Origin: Planctomycetota bacterium | Lineage (GTDB): Bacteria; Planctomycetota; Phycisphaerae; Phycisphaerales; UBA1924 | DNA length: 64,000 nucleotides | Reading direction: 5' to 3' | Assembly: GCA_013285505.1 (NCBI GenBank) | Contig: CP053450.1 | Location: forward strand, 3,518,796 to 3,582,795 | Shown here: positions 1 to 11,270 of the stretch, in pieces | Layout: the number at the start of each line of letters is the position of its first letter | Position numbering within the stretch: the stretch's first letter is position 1 | The notes under the pieces: model-generated | What the model saw: the letters and a program-made list of their open reading frames with translations, nothing else | Told to the model about the DNA's origin: nothing | Database searches by the model: none | Program-made: the position numbers and the translations under genes

Positions 1-64
1 GCAACACCCTGGTCGCACCTCCGCTGGGGAAGCTCACGAACACCTCTTTGCCGGGATTCACCAT
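1..64 (-). CDS. 5' end of an unidentified protein (partial)
   Basis: An ATG on the minus strand at 64..62 opens a frame that runs off the left edge of the window. The visible product starts MVNPGKEVFVSFPSGG. A good ribosome binding site (GCAGGAGTGAGCAG) lies just upstream, and the gene is divergent from the M32 peptidase, with about 210 bp between them. Only 21 residues are visible, so no family can be named. The start context is the only real support. Confidence 0.5.
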   Translation of the reverse strand, partial: MVNPGKEVFVSFPSGGATRVL

Positions 65-273
65 CTGCTCACTCCTGCGATCTCTCTGAGTTTGATGAAA
101 CGTGTTTGGCAGTGACCGCTGCCGAGGAGTTCCCCTCATCGGCTCTCTCAAGTAGGGGCATTTGCTCACACTCACTTGATTCGTGAATATCCAGAAATTC
201 AGTCCGAAAGTATGCACGGGCCGGATCGCGTTCGGGATGGCCATACGATCCCGACCCAACACAGGAGATTTGC

Positions 274-1794
274 ATGACCACGCCCGCGTACGACCAGCTC
301 CGCGCCCACGCCCGAGAAACCGGCGTCCTGAACGCTGTGGAGGCCCTTCTGGGCTGGGACCAGGAGACATATATGCCCTCGGCCGGTGCCGCGAGCCGGG
401 CCGAGCAGAGCTCTGCCCTGGCGGGGATCATCCACGAGCGGCGGACGGATCCGAAGCTGGGCGATCTTATCGCGGCGTGTGAAGCGGACAGCTCGCTGAT
501 GGGCGACGAGGCCAGCCCCGAAGCCCGCAACGTCCGAGAATTTCGCCGGGCGTACGACAAGAAGACCAAGCTGCCGACCTCGCTGGTGGCCGAGCTGGCC
601 CGGGTGGGCAGCCAGGCCCAGGAGGCATGGAAAGCTGCGCGCGCGGCCGACGACTTCAAGGCCTTCGAGCCGTGGCTGGTCAAGATGATGGACCTGACGC
701 GGCAGAAGGCCGAGTGCTACGGCGTGCCCGCGGGGGGGGAGCTGTATGACGCGCTGGTGGACGACTACGAGCCCGGCGCGAAGGCTGCGGAGATCGAGGC
801 GGTGTTCACCCCGCTCGGTGAGCGGCTGAGCGGGCTGGTCCGGGAACTGCTCGAGCAGGGCACCGCGCCGAGCGACGCCCCGCTGACGACCAAGATCGAC
901 GCGACGCGGCAGCACGCCTTCGGCATGAAGGTGATCGAGGCGCTCGGCTTTGACACCAAGGCGGGACGTCTGGACGTCACGACGCACCCGTTCTGCTCGG
1001 GTCTCGCGCCGGGCGACACGCGGCTGACCACCCGGTACCGCGACGAGAAGTTCACCGATGCGCTCTACGGCACGATGCACGAGTGCGGGCACGGGCTGTA
1101 TGAGCAGGGCCTGCCCAAGGGCGAGCACTTCGGCGAGCCGCTCGGGGACTCGATCTCGCTGGGCATCCACGAGAGCCAGTCGCGGATGTGGGAGAACTTC
1201 GTCGGTCGCAGCCGCGAATTCTGGGAGTGGGCCCTGCCGCACGCCCACTCGATGCTCGGCTCGGGGCTCGAGAAGTTTGGCGTGGACGACATGTACCGGG
1301 CGACCAACACGGTGGAGCGGAGCTACATCCGCGTCGAGGCCGACGAGGCGACGTACAACCTGCACGTGATGCTGCGGTTCGGGCTGGAGCGGTCGCTGCT
1401 GCGGGGCGACCTGGCGGTCAAGGACCTTCCGGGTGTGTGGAACGAGCGGTTCGAGCAGTTGCTCGGCGTGCCGGTGCCGGACAACCGCCGCGGGTGCCTG
1501 CAGGATGTGCACTGGAGCTTCGGGCTGATCGGGTACTTCCCGACCTACACGCTGGGCAACCTCTACGCGGCCCAGTTCTGGGAGAAGATCAACCAGGACA
1601 TCCCGGACCTCTCGGCGCAGATGCGGGAGGGCGAGTTCGCGGCGCTGCTCAGTTGGCTGCGCGAGCAGATCCACAGCCACGGGCAGCGGTTCCGGGCCGG
1701 CGAGCTGTGCGAGCGCATTACCGGCAAACCGCTGAGCGCCGATCCGCTCATGCGGCATCTCGAGGGCAAGCTGCGGCCGGTGTACGGGCTCTGA
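274..1794 (+). CDS. M32 family metallocarboxypeptidase
   Basis: This 506-residue protein matches the thermostable carboxypeptidase 1 (Taq/Pfu) family in length and signature. It should remove C-terminal amino acids from peptides in the cytoplasm using one divalent metal ion. The zinc-binding HExxH motif is HECGH at residues 269-273, inside the family stretch TMHECGHGLYEQG. Downstream come the family motifs GIHESQSR (which carries a likely third metal ligand, Glu) and the C-terminal DVHWSFGLIGYFPTYTLGN block. There is no signal peptide. The start is supported by AGGAG at 261-265, nine bases upstream. A strong hairpin terminator follows. The gene appears intact and monocistronic. Confidence 0.95.
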   Translation: MTTPAYDQLRAHARETGVLNAVEALLGWDQETYMPSAGAASRAEQSSALAGIIHERRTDPKLGDLIAACEADSSLMGDEASPEARNVREFRRAYDKKTKLPTSLVAELARVGSQAQEAWKAARAADDFKAFEPWLVKMMDLTRQKAECYGVPAGGELYDALVDDYEPGAKAAEIEAVFTPLGERLSGLVRELLEQGTAPSDAPLTTKIDATRQHAFGMKVIEALGFDTKAGRLDVTTHPFCSGLAPGDTRLTTRYRDEKFTDALYGTMHECGHGLYEQGLPKGEHFGEPLGDSISLGIHESQSRMWENFVGRSREFWEWALPHAHSMLGSGLEKFGVDDMYRATNTVERSYIRVEADEATYNLHVMLRFGLERSLLRGDLAVKDLPGVWNERFEQLLGVPVPDNRRGCLQDVHWSFGLIGYFPTYTLGNLYAAQFWEKINQDIPDLSAQMREGEFAALLSWLREQIHSHGQRFRAGELCERITGKPLSADPLMRHLEGKLRPVYGL

Positions 1795-1825
1795 GGCGCT
1801 GCACCGGGTCGGACCAGAAATCAGC

Positions 1826-1854
1826 AAGGGCGGCCCCGCGTGGGGGCCGCCCTT
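1826..1854. terminator. 12-bp perfect stem-loop between convergent genes
   Basis: AAGGGCGGCCCC at 1826-1837 pairs perfectly with GGGGCCGCCCTT at 1843-1854 around the loop GCGTG. It lies 32 bases after the stop of the M32 peptidase and 34 bases before the end of the convergent S8 protease gene. The stem begins with AA and ends with TT, so it can serve both strands, although there is no long T run. Confidence 0.75.
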
Positions 1855-1887
1855 GTCATGTGTTGAGCTGTCAGACCGTGTCGCTTC

Positions 1888-3306
1888 TCAGCAGCCGGCG
1901 GTCCAGGCGTTCAGGAACGCCAGCACGTCCTGCGTGTTGACGCTGCCGTCGTTGTTGACGTCGGCCGTGGAGTCGCCGGCGGTCCAGGCGTTGAGGAACG
2001 CGAGCACGTCCTGGGTGTTGACGCTGCCGTCGCCGTTCCAGTCGGCGAGGCACGCGGTGTCGAACGCGGCCGCGACGCCGGCGGCGACATCGACGCGTCC
2101 CCAGCCCCAGTAGCTGTCGTTGCCGGCGCTGCCGAGGTCCTCGCAGGTCTCGAAGAGGATCTGCTCGACCTCGAGGTTGGTAAGGTTGGGGTTGGCGGCC
2201 CAGATCATGCTGGCCACGCCGTTAGCGACGGGGGTGGCCATGCTGGTGCCGCTCCACCAGCCGTAGCCGCCGTCGCGGGTGGTCGAGCCGATGTCGACGC
2301 CGGGAGCGAAGATATCGACCGCTTCGCCGTAGGAGGAGAAGCCGGCCTTGTCGTCGCCGTAGCTGGTGGCGCCGACGACGATGACGTCCTGCCAGTCGAA
2401 CGAGGAGTGGTTCTGGTTGCTGTTGTTGGCGGCGTACATGTAGATGCCGCCGATGGAATGGATGTACTCGCCCATGGTCTGGATGGGCTCGTAGTCGATG
2501 CCCGAGTAGCTGGCGCTGACGATGCTGGCACCGTTCTCGATGGCCCACTGGGCGCCCTCGATGAGGTCCTCGTAGTAGGCGCCGCCGCCGCTGTTGATCG
2601 CGACGCGGATCATCATGATCTGGGCGTTCCAGTTGACGCCGGCGACGCCGTTGTTGTTGTTGGTGATCGCCGCGGCACAGCCGGCGACGTGGGTGCCGTG
2701 GCCGTGGATGTCGTCGACGCTGCCGCCGTCGTCCTCGGAGATGTTGTTGTAGGCGTCATAGCCGTTGACTATCTTGCCGGCCAGATCGGAGTGGTTCTTG
2801 TAGATGCCGGTGTCGGTGAACGCCAGGATGACGGACCCGTCGCCGTGGGTCATGTCCCAGGCCTCGGGCGAGTTGATCTGCGGGTGGTGCCACTGGTTGC
2901 CGTACTCAGGATCGTTGGGGACCTCGAGCGGGTAGCAGACCCAGTTGGGCACGGCGTACTCGAAGAGTTCGGTGGCCATGAGCGACTCGCCGAACGCGTT
3001 CTCGGCGTCGCCCGGCTCGCCGATGCCGCGGTTGCCCGGGACGTCCACGATGTAGTAATCGACCTTGGCGTTGTGCCGTGCGGAGTGGTCGTTCATCAAC
3101 GCGCGGGCCGCGGCGTCGCCGGCGTCGTCCAGATCCTGACGCACGCGCACGATCATCGAACCGGAGAACTCGAGGCTGCCCACCTCCTGCACGAACGGGA
3201 CGTAACCGCCGTTGTCGTCAAAGTGCCCGGGACGGGTCACGTCGGAGGCCATGGCGGCCGAGGCCAGCCCGGCAATGCAGGCAATGATCGCTGACTTTTT
3301 CATCAA
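1888..3306 (-). CDS. Secreted subtilisin-like (S8) serine protease with C-terminal GC-type dockerin repeats
   Basis: The 472-residue protein begins with a Sec signal peptide (MMKKSAIIACIAGLASAAMA, cut near residue 20). A peptidase S8 domain follows, with the catalytic triad Asp165 (TDTG), His203 (HGTHVAG) and Ser355 (GTSMATP). The C terminus (about 420-472) carries two dockerin-type calcium-binding repeats, D-N-D-x-x-VNTQDVLAFLNAWTAG, ending in Gly-Cys. This is the planctomycete GC-type dockerin layout thought to anchor or sort exported proteins. The start is supported by AAAGGA about eight bases upstream. It probably acts at or outside the cell surface. The same tail occurs in the protein encoded at 13713-14753. 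Confidence 0.95.
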   Translation of the reverse strand: MMKKSAIIACIAGLASAAMASDVTRPGHFDDNGGYVPFVQEVGSLEFSGSMIVRVRQDLDDAGDAAARALMNDHSARHNAKVDYYIVDVPGNRGIGEPGDAENAFGESLMATELFEYAVPNWVCYPLEVPNDPEYGNQWHHPQINSPEAWDMTHGDGSVILAFTDTGIYKNHSDLAGKIVNGYDAYNNISEDDGGSVDDIHGHGTHVAGCAAAITNNNNGVAGVNWNAQIMMIRVAINSGGGAYYEDLIEGAQWAIENGASIVSASYSGIDYEPIQTMGEYIHSIGGIYMYAANNSNQNHSSFDWQDVIVVGATSYGDDKAGFSSYGEAVDIFAPGVDIGSTTRDGGYGWWSGTSMATPVANGVASMIWAANPNLTNLEVEQILFETCEDLGSAGNDSYWGWGRVDVAAGVAAAFDTACLADWNGDGSVNTQDVLAFLNAWTAGDSTADVNNDGSVNTQDVLAFLNAWTAGC

Positions 3307-3461
3307 GAGAAATCCTTTCCACCCACGATCGATATATGGATCGCGGCCCCCTCAGGACCGCCTGAGCATCAGTGTAACGGCCTGTCGCCAGCGCACAAAC
3401 GCGAGAGCCCGAAACGACGACCCGAAGGTCCCAGAACCACCAGATTCTCCCGTTTTGGGCC

Positions 3462-4123
3462 TCAGATCGCGTGCGGGGTGTCCTCGAGCGGCAAGACGCG
3501 GAGGCCGAGCGCGGCCGCGAACGTGGCGGCTTGCGCCTCGTCGATCGTGCACCCGGCGACGAGTTCCGGCGAGAACACAACGCCGCCGAGCCGCGATTCC
3601 CGCAGATCGACGCGCGCCAGCGGCGTGCGGACCAATCGGGCGCCACCCAACTCGCAGCCGCGGAAGACCACCCCGGAGAGTTCGGCCCCGTCGAAGTCGG
3701 CCTCGCGGAGATCGCACCGCTCGAACCGGACCCGTTCGAGCGTGGCCCCGATGAGGCAGGCGAGGTTGAGCTTGCAGTCTGCGAAGACCACGTCGGTGAG
3801 TGTCGCGCCGCCGAGGCCGAGGCCCGTGCCGCGGCACTCGCGGAACTCCGCCCGCCGGATGCGCAGGTTGCTCCACTCCGCGTTGGCGCAGTCGCAGTGC
3901 TCGAGCACGGAGTCGGTCAGGCTCTCGATGGTGGCAGCACCCAGACGCGAGGATCGCACGCGGCTCGAGGTGATCGAGAGCGGTTCGTCGGCGGCGACAG
4001 TCAGGGTCGCCTCCGCGATGATGTGCTCGAAGATCTCCCGCGGCACCGGCGCGCTGCCAAAATCGAGCGGCTCGAGTCGCTCCGGCAACTCGGGGGGTCT
4101 CACCCTCGCGGCCGCCGCGCCGC

Positions 4124-4127
<4 letters not shown>
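3462..4127 (-). CDS. Pentapeptide repeat protein
   Basis: This 221-residue protein carries about 25 tandem five-residue units of the A(D/N)Lxx type (for example CDLREADFDGAEL and GCELGGARL) from roughly residue 75 to 195. They should fold as a right-handed quadrilateral beta helix. No signal peptide or membrane segment is seen, and the cellular role cannot be inferred from the fold. I chose the ATG at 4127 because it overlaps the stop of the upstream gltX gene (ATGA), which implies translational coupling. A further in-frame ATG lies eight codons upstream. Confidence 0.85.
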
Positions 4128-5916
<1,789 letters not shown>

Positions 5917-6088
5917 CTAGACTGGCGAATCCGGGTGGCTCGTGGTCTGGCGGCCTGTGGGGGTCGCCGAGACGATCGCGAAGCCGTGATGTCCCGGGCG
6001 TCGGTGGGAGTCCTGTATCGCACGCCGACGCGATCGCACACGCCATCGCCTGCCGGCCCTCGCCGGGTGGGCTGAGGAGGATCGCCCT

Positions 6089-8146
6089 ATGCCTGCACGC
6101 AACGCCGCTGATCTCCGCAACATCGCCCTGGTCGGAGTGACCGGTGGCGGGAAGACGACGCTCACCGAGCGTCTGCTTTTTTCCACCGGTGTCATCGGGC
6201 GGATGGGGAGCGTCGAGAAGGGCGACACCGTCAGCGACTGGACCGCCGAAGAGAAAGCCCACCACCACTCGCTGCGGCCGAGCGTGGTGCACTTCGACCA
6301 CGAGGGGCATCTGGTCAACCTCATCGACACGCCGGGGCTGACCGACTTCGTCGGGCACTCCATCGCGGCCTTCCCGGCCGCGGGCACAATCGTCGTGGTC
6401 GTCGATGCCCACAAGGGTGTCGAAACCATGACGCGGCGCCTCATGCAGGTCGCGGCCGACCGCAACCTCCCGCGGATGATCCTCATCAACAAGATCGAGG
6501 ACGCGCAGGTCGATCTGGAGGCGTTGACCGCGAAGATCCGCGATTCGCTCGGGTCGGTGTGCGTGCCGATCAACCTGCCCGCGGCCGGGCGGGAGTCGGT
6601 CGTCAACGTCTTCGACTCGCACGACGACGCCGCGGAGACCGAGTTCTCGAGCGTCGACGCGGCCCACACCGCGATCGTGGAGCAGGTCGTCGAGGTTGAC
6701 GAGGACCTGATGGCCGAATACCTCGAAAAGGGCGACGCCGACGCGCTCGACAAGGGGAAGGTGCACGCGGCGTTCGAGCAGGCGCTCCGCGAGGGCCACC
6801 TGATCCCCATCTGCTACGCCAGCGCCAAGAGCGGTGCCGGCATCGACCAGCTGCTCCATGTGTTCGCCTCGCTGCTGCCCAACCCGCTCGAGGGCAACCC
6901 GCGGACGTTTGTTGCCGAGGACGGGTCGGAGATCAAGGCCGTGCCCGAGGCCGACAAGCCGCTGATCGCGCACGTGTTCAGCATCGCCAGCGACCCGTTC
7001 GTCGGCAAGCTCGGCTACTTCAAGGTCCACCAGGGCACGATCAAGAGCAAGGCCGAGGTCCACGTGGACGACGAGAAAAAGGCCGTCCGGATCGCCCACG
7101 TGCTCAAGGCGCAGGGCAAAGAGACGACGGAGGTGGACGAGCTCGGGCCCGGCGAGATCGGCGTTATCGCCAAGATCGACGAGGTCGGCTTCGACAGCGT
7201 GCTGCACGTCGGTCACGACTTCGACGGGCTGCGCCTGCGCCCGCTCCCGCTGCCCAAGCCGATGTACGGCGTGGCCGTCGAGCTCAAGAACCACAAGGAC
7301 GAGTCCAAGTTCGGCCCGGCCGTGGCGAAGCTGATGGCCGAGGACCCGTGCTTCAAGGTCGACCGCGTCGCGGCGACCAAGCAGACGGTGATGCGCGGCC
7401 TCGGCGAGCTGCACCTGCGGGTCGTCCTCGAGAAGCTCAAGGATGCCTTCGGCATCGAGGTGAGCACCGAACCGCCCAAGGTCGCCTACAAGGAAACGAT
7501 CTCGGGCAAGGCAGAGGGGCACCACCGGCACAAGAAGCAGACCGGCGGCGCCGGCCAGTTCGGCGAGGTCTACCTCCGCGTCGAGCCGCTGCCGCAGGAC
7601 CACGAGTCCGGGTTCGAGTTCGTCAACGCCACCGTCGGCGGCTCCGTGCCGCGGCAGTACATGCCCGCGATCGAGAAGGGCATCCGCAGCGTGCTTCTCG
7701 ACGGGGCGGTCGCCGGCTACCCGATGCACGGGATCAAGGTCGAGGTCTACGACGGCAAGTACCACGCGGTCGACTCCAAGGAGGTCGCCTTCATGGCGGC
7801 CGGCAAGCGGGCGTTCATCGACGCGGTCCGCAAGGCCCGGCCCACGCTGCTCGAGCCGTTTGTCAGCCTCGAGATCACCGTCCCCAACGAGTACATGGGC
7901 GACGTCACCGGCGACCTCTCGACCAAACGCGGCCGTGTGCTCGACACCGACATGGAGAACCCGGACGTCTGCACCATCCGCGCCACCGCCCCGCTCGGGG
8001 AACTGCAGAACTACTCCAACGAGCTCAAGAGCATCACCGGCGGCGCGGGCGGATATGTCATGGAGTACAGCCACGACGAGCAGACCCCGCCCCACGTCCA
8101 ACAGGAAGTGGTCGAGGCCTTCAAGCCCCACGAGGAAGACGACTGA
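6089..8146 (+). CDS. Elongation factor G-like GTPase (EF-G2/FusA2 type)
   Basis: The 685-residue protein has the five-domain EF-G layout: P-loop GVTGGGKT at 16-23, DTPG at 80-83, the base-specificity motif NKIED in place of NKMD, then the domain IV/V regions (GGAGQFGEVYLRVEP, PNEYMGDVTGDLSTKRG). It differs from housekeeping EF-G. The P-loop lacks the usual AHIDAGKTT sequence, and the switch I region reads EEKAHHHSL instead of an RGITI-type sequence. These are features of the second EF-G paralogue found in many bacteria, whose role (recycling, special translocation or none of these) is not settled. A strong ribosome binding site (GAGGAGG) precedes the start. Intact. Confidence 0.88.
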   Translation: MPARNAADLRNIALVGVTGGGKTTLTERLLFSTGVIGRMGSVEKGDTVSDWTAEEKAHHHSLRPSVVHFDHEGHLVNLIDTPGLTDFVGHSIAAFPAAGTIVVVVDAHKGVETMTRRLMQVAADRNLPRMILINKIEDAQVDLEALTAKIRDSLGSVCVPINLPAAGRESVVNVFDSHDDAAETEFSSVDAAHTAIVEQVVEVDEDLMAEYLEKGDADALDKGKVHAAFEQALREGHLIPICYASAKSGAGIDQLLHVFASLLPNPLEGNPRTFVAEDGSEIKAVPEADKPLIAHVFSIASDPFVGKLGYFKVHQGTIKSKAEVHVDDEKKAVRIAHVLKAQGKETTEVDELGPGEIGVIAKIDEVGFDSVLHVGHDFDGLRLRPLPLPKPMYGVAVELKNHKDESKFGPAVAKLMAEDPCFKVDRVAATKQTVMRGLGELHLRVVLEKLKDAFGIEVSTEPPKVAYKETISGKAEGHHRHKKQTGGAGQFGEVYLRVEPLPQDHESGFEFVNATVGGSVPRQYMPAIEKGIRSVLLDGAVAGYPMHGIKVEVYDGKYHAVDSKEVAFMAAGKRAFIDAVRKARPTLLEPFVSLEITVPNEYMGDVTGDLSTKRGRVLDTDMENPDVCTIRATAPLGELQNYSNELKSITGGAGGYVMEYSHDEQTPPHVQQEVVEAFKPHEEDD

Positions 8147-8306
8147 GCCACCAACAACGCCCCGACGCCGACGGCGGCTCGGCGGGAATAGCATCTGCAA
8201 GGCGCGGCCGGCCGCTGGGCCTGGTGGCGGGTCGCCTCCCTGCCGCCCCGGGCGGACAGGCGCAACAGTCACGACAGACCCGAACGCTCCTCCGGAGGAC
8301 ACAGGC

Positions 8307-8971
8307 GTGAGCAATCAGAAGACAAACTCCGTCCTGGTCTTCGTCGCGGTGCTGGTCGCGGCGATCATCGTGATCTACGCGATCATGAGCAACAAGCCGA
8401 AGACGCAACCACCCGTTGATGGCACCGTCCCCGCCGAAGCCGCGGGCGATCCCGCGGGCGGAGAGGGCTCCGACACAGGGGCACAGCCCGACGACGACGT
8501 CACGCGCATCGACCAGACCACCGACACCACCCACGGCGAGGTGCCCGCGGGCGGCGAGGCGGACGACCAGACCGGCGAGGTGCCCGCGGGCGGCGAGGCG
8601 GACGACCAGACCGGCGAGGTGCCCGCCGCCGCACCCGACGAGGAAGCCCCGGCCGCGCCCTCGACGCTGATCGAGGCCGCCCAGGCGGGCGACCTGCCCG
8701 TGCTCAGCGCGATGATCGACTCGGGGATGAACGTCAACGCCACCGACGACGGCGGTCGCACCCCGCTGATGCACGCCGCGGCCGGCGGCCATCTCGACTC
8801 CGTCTTCGCCCTGCTCAACGCCGGTGCCAACGCCGCGGCTCCGCGACAACGCCCGCCGTGCCGCACGCGACTACGCCCTCGCCCGCGCCCGACGAGCCAG
8901 GACAGACCATCGCGCGCATTCTCGAAGACGCCGTCGGCCCGCCCCCGGTGCGCGACGCCGGCGAGAAGTGA
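8307..8971 (+). CDS. Membrane-anchored ankyrin-repeat protein (two apparent frameshifts)
   Basis: Translation starts at GTG 8307, behind the ribosome binding site GGAGGA at 8294-8299. An N-terminal transmembrane segment (VLVFVAVLVAAIIVIYAIM) is followed by an acidic, Pro/Gly-rich linker with 13-residue repeats, then at least one ankyrin repeat (DDGGRTPLMHAAAGGHLDSVFALLNAG). Two single-base insertions, at GCGGCT 8835-8840 and near 8888, disrupt the end. Correcting them extends the ankyrin region with LRDNARRAARDYALAR...QTIARILEDAV and a stop at 8969-8971, flush with the stop of the convergent SRPBCC gene. Probably a protein-protein interaction module facing the periplasm or cytoplasm; partners are unknown. 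Confidence 0.78.
8535..8627 (+). repeat. 39-bp tandem repeat coding for GEVPAGGEADDQT
   Basis: Two identical 39-bp units (8535-8573, 8574-8612) plus a 15-bp third start (8613-8627) lie within the linker of the ankyrin protein. The unit is a multiple of three, so copy-number change would lengthen or shorten the linker without breaking the frame. Confidence 0.95.
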
Positions 8972-9427
8972 TCAGCCCGCCGACGCCTCGGCAGCTTTCT
9001 TGATATCGGCCAGGTCGGCACCGACGGCCTTGCGCATCGCTCCCTTGAGCATCGGCCACATCACCGCCGACATGATCTTGCCGAAGAACGTCAGCGGCGT
9101 CCCGTCAAACGACATCGTCAGTCGTGCCCCGTCCCCGTCGGGCACCACGCTCATCACACTCTCGTACCGGCAGCCGCAGCTCTCGGCCTCGGTGGTGTAG
9201 CGTTCACCCGGCACCATGGCGATGACCTCCATCTCCTCGGTCGCCTCTTTGCCGAACATCACGCGCGTTTCGCGGAAGCGTGTCCCCACGCCGAACTCGC
9301 CATCGGTGAGCACCTCGAGCGACTTGATCGCCGAGATCCGCTCCGCGGCACCCGGCAGGTCCGTGATCACATCAAACACCCGCTGGGGAGACGCCTCGAC
9401 CCGCGTGCTGCATTCCAAGCCCGCCAT
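8972..9427 (-). CDS. SRPBCC (START-like) family protein
   Basis: This 151-residue protein reads as a single SRPBCC hydrophobic-pocket domain. The opening strand is LECSTRVEASPQRVFDVITDL, followed by a central EMEVIAMVPGERYTTEAES block, and a C-terminal helix (MWPMLKGAMRKAVGADLADIKKA). Such proteins bind lipids or small hydrophobic ligands or act as polyketide cyclase-like folds. No catalytic residue can be assigned. The ATG at 9427 was chosen because AGGAAGG lies upstream; an in-frame extension of 18 residues has no such site. It ends base-to-base with the convergent ankyrin gene. Confidence 0.8.
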   Translation of the reverse strand: MAGLECSTRVEASPQRVFDVITDLPGAAERISAIKSLEVLTDGEFGVGTRFRETRVMFGKEATEEMEVIAMVPGERYTTEAESCGCRYESVMSVVPDGDGARLTMSFDGTPLTFFGKIMSAVMWPMLKGAMRKAVGADLADIKKAAEASAG

Positions 9428-9567
9428 GAGACCGCCTTCCTCGGGACCGACAGCACCCGAACACTGAATGTAGCGAATCACTGCGGATATGCAAGCCGAT
9501 CGGCGACGCGCCCCAGGAGCGAATCCGCCCGGAGCGACCCGACCGACACGTTCCCCACTGCCAAGGC

Positions 9568-9906
9568 TCAGTCCGCAGCGTCCGCGCCGGCCTCCGACGT
9601 CGTGTCCGGCCCGGACCCGGCTTCCGGCCCGGTCTCTACGTCCGGCTCGTCCGCCTCGTCCCTGAGCTTCGCCTCCAGCGCGACGGTCGCAAGGATCTCC
9701 CGCGCCAACTCCGCATCGCCCGCCCGAACCACGACCTGGGCACGGCCCGGCAGCTCGGCACGGAAACCCGTCAGCAGCCCGCCGATCACCCAGGACGGCA
9801 CGCCCTCGGCCTCGAGCGTGCTCCTAATGATCGCCGCCTCGACCTCGGTCATCACCTCGGCGACGGTCACCGGATCGGTCTGGTCCGTGTCTCTGCTCAT
9901 GCACAA
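9568..9906 (-). CDS. DUF2007-type putative signal-transducing protein
   Basis: A 112-residue cytoplasmic protein. Residues ~14-75 (VAEVMTEVEAAIIRSTLEAEG ... RAQVVVRAGDAELAREIL) match the small alpha/beta DUF2007 domain, which resembles a PII-like or ACT-like fold and has no defined biochemical role. The last 30 residues are an acidic, low-complexity tail (Glu/Asp/Ala/Thr). Two possible starts (9906 or 9900) differ by two residues, and neither has a convincing ribosome binding site. Confidence 0.65.
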   Translation of the reverse strand: MCMSRDTDQTDPVTVAEVMTEVEAAIIRSTLEAEGVPSWVIGGLLTGFRAELPGRAQVVVRAGDAELAREILATVALEAKLRDEADEPDVETGPEAGSGPDTTSEAGADAAD

Positions 9907-9987
9907 AGTCTACGGGAAACCGCGCCCACGCTTGCCGACTTCAAGCATAAACCCCGCCCGCGGCCGCCCGCGGGCGAACAGCCGCGA

Positions 9988-11216
9988 TCAGAACGTGCCG
10001 CGACCCTCGACCCGCCGCAGCAACGCCCGCGCGTCAAACTGCGACACCCAGATCTGGCTGCTCGGCCGGCCCTCGCCCTCGGCGAGCGGGCCGCGCTGGG
10101 GCGCACCAGATCATCGTCTTGCCGTCGCGGCTGAAGACCGGCAACCCGTCAAAGCCCTCGGCGTTGGTGATGCGCCGCTTCCAGAGGTCCTCCATCGGCT
10201 TGTCCGGATCGAACTCGATCGCAAAGACCTCGTAGTTGGTGTGGCCCAGTTCGCTGGTCGTGTAGACCATGAACCGGCCGGAGGGGTGGAAGTAGGGCGC
10301 CCAGTTCACGTGGTCGTTGTTGGTGATCTGCACCTCGCGCTTGATGCCGCGGATGCTGCCGTCGGGGGCATAGTCGAGCTCGGCGGCAAAGAGCTGCAGG
10401 TTGCGCTCGCTGAACCGTGCAGACCGGTAGCAGATCCAACTCATGTCGGGGCTGAAGAACGGCCCGCCGTCATACCCGGCCTGCGCCACCAGCGGCGTGT
10501 GAGTATCGGTCTTCGAGTCGTAGACATAAATGTCCGCGTCCGCCCGCCCGAGGTCCTCACTCTTCTGCTTGTCCACATGGGCGTAGAGCACGAACCGACC
10601 GTCCGGCGAGTACGAACCCTCGGCGTCATAATCCGGGCGGGCAAAGAGCGGCGCCGGATCGCGATCCTCCGCCGCACCGAACGCCCGGAGCGACGCGGTC
10701 ACGATCTCCATCTCCGCCGGGAACTGCCACTCGTACTTGCCGCCGACGTGCTTCTGCCCGGGGCCATCCTCGACCGCCGGCGGCACCAGCGTCGAGCCGA
10801 ACATGATCTCGCCCTCGCGGGTCGGGTGGAACCAGCCGCAGGTGTTGGCCGAACCCGGCGCGCTCACCAGCACCGGCTCGCCCAGACCCGTGATCATCCC
10901 CTCGGCATCGCGGAGCACATCAGCGACGTACATCGAGTAGTGCACGTCCGGCATCTTGCCCGCCTCGGGCACCGGCACCGCCTGGAAAATCAGCTGGCTG
11001 GCGTCCGGCGAGAAATACTGCTCACCGGCCTTGTAGAACACGTCGCGGCTGGTCAGGGCCACGGTATTGGTCAGAATCGGGGCCTCGGCCTCGACCCAGT
11101 CCGGCTGGGCGGCAACGCTTCCGGCGGTGCCGCAAACCAGCCGCCGTAGCCGCGATCGCCCCGAATGCAGAGAACAACTCGCGGCAGACCGCGCCACGCG
11201 GCTTGAGAATCGACAT
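9988..11216 (-). CDS. Exported TolB-like WD40/PD40 beta-propeller protein (two apparent frameshifts)
   Basis: The roughly 408-residue protein starts MSILKPRGAVCRELFSAFGA with a signal peptide. Repeated PD40 motifs follow (EQYFSPDASQLIFQA, EGSYSPDGRFVLYAH, GGPFFSPDMSWICYRS, APYFHPSGRFMVYTT, LPVFSRDGKTMIWCA), typical of six-bladed TolB-type propellers. It should lie in the periplasm. Two +1 shifts are present. One is in the signal peptide at AGCCGC 11139-11144; correcting it gives a normal ...AATALVCGTAGSVAAQ cleavage region. The other is in a G run at 10098-10101; correcting it restores the end AQRGPLAEGEGRPSSQ and the stop at 9988. It is divergent from the pseudouridine synthase. Confidence 0.82.
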
Positions 11217-11270
11217 ATATCCAGTCCTTTCAGGGCAAGCCCCCAACCGTCCAATACTAGGCAAATCGCT

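Noticed and set aside
8535..8627. CRISPR-like direct repeats
   Set aside because: Units are contiguous with no spacers and encode a protein linker.
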